Source: UBA1081 sp045639185 (GTDB lineage Bacteria; Bacillota; Clostridia; Oscillospirales; Acutalibacteraceae). From it: DNA of 5,161 bases. Position numbers and translations under genes: made by a program. Where the stretch lies: positions 1-5,161 of the forward strand of contig JAZUCO010000145.1 of NCBI GenBank assembly GCA_045639185.1. The letters run 5' to 3'. Shown here piece after piece: positions 5,137 through 5,161 of the stretch. Under the pieces are notes generated by a model that was not told where the DNA came from, searched no databases, and was given only the letters and a program-made list of their open reading frames with translations. Each line of letters opens with the position of its first letter. Positions within the stretch are counted from its first letter, which is position 1.

Positions 5137-5161
5137 AAGCTCGATTTTAATTTCTTCAAAC

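Overview
The window looks like chromosomal DNA from an anaerobic gut or rumen Firmicute of the Clostridia, most likely near Ruminococcus/Oscillospiraceae. This is inferred from the moderately AT-rich sequence, strong AGGAG-type ribosome binding sites, Firmicute-like promoters, a protein set rich in glycan catabolism, and a palindromic GTAGGGGCG...CGCCCCTAC intergenic repeat of a kind I recall from such genomes. No search was run, so the genus is not established.

Positions 1 to about 3525 hold one tightly packed minus-strand operon. In transcription order it encodes a TIM-barrel sugar phosphate isomerase/epimerase-like protein (2627-3454), a GH109-type NAD-dependent glycosidase of the Gfo/Idh/MocA fold (1337-2611), a BadF/N-acetylglucosamine-kinase-like sugar kinase (402-1337), and the N-terminal 127 residues of a GH4 family NAD-dependent glycosidase (1-383, running off the left edge). 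Gaps are 15 nt, a 1-nt overlap and 18 nt. A sigma-A-type promoter lies at 3518-3546. No product has an evident signal peptide, so the pathway appears cytoplasmic and to act on imported sugars. A reasonable model is cleavage of N-acetylhexosaminides by GH109, phosphorylation of the sugar or a disaccharide by the kinase, and cleavage of a (phospho)glycoside by GH4, with the TIM-barrel protein handling a keto- or phospho-sugar. The true substrate cannot be read from the window.

Positions 3552-3625 form a boundary: a 40-nt inverted repeat overlapping the stop of the next gene, then a minus-strand intrinsic terminator that insulates the operon promoter. Positions 3618-4993 hold a divergent pair: a LOG-family (TIGR00730) nucleotide phosphoribohydrolase-like protein on the minus strand and an AIM24/TIGR00266 family protein on the plus strand. 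Their promoters sit back to back with 3 bp between the two -35 boxes.

Positions 4994-5161 contain no gene. They hold a complete 115-bp hairpin-rich repeat (5022-5136) whose two ends are inverted copies with a compensatory base-pair change. No tRNA, rRNA, CRISPR array or transposase gene was seen.
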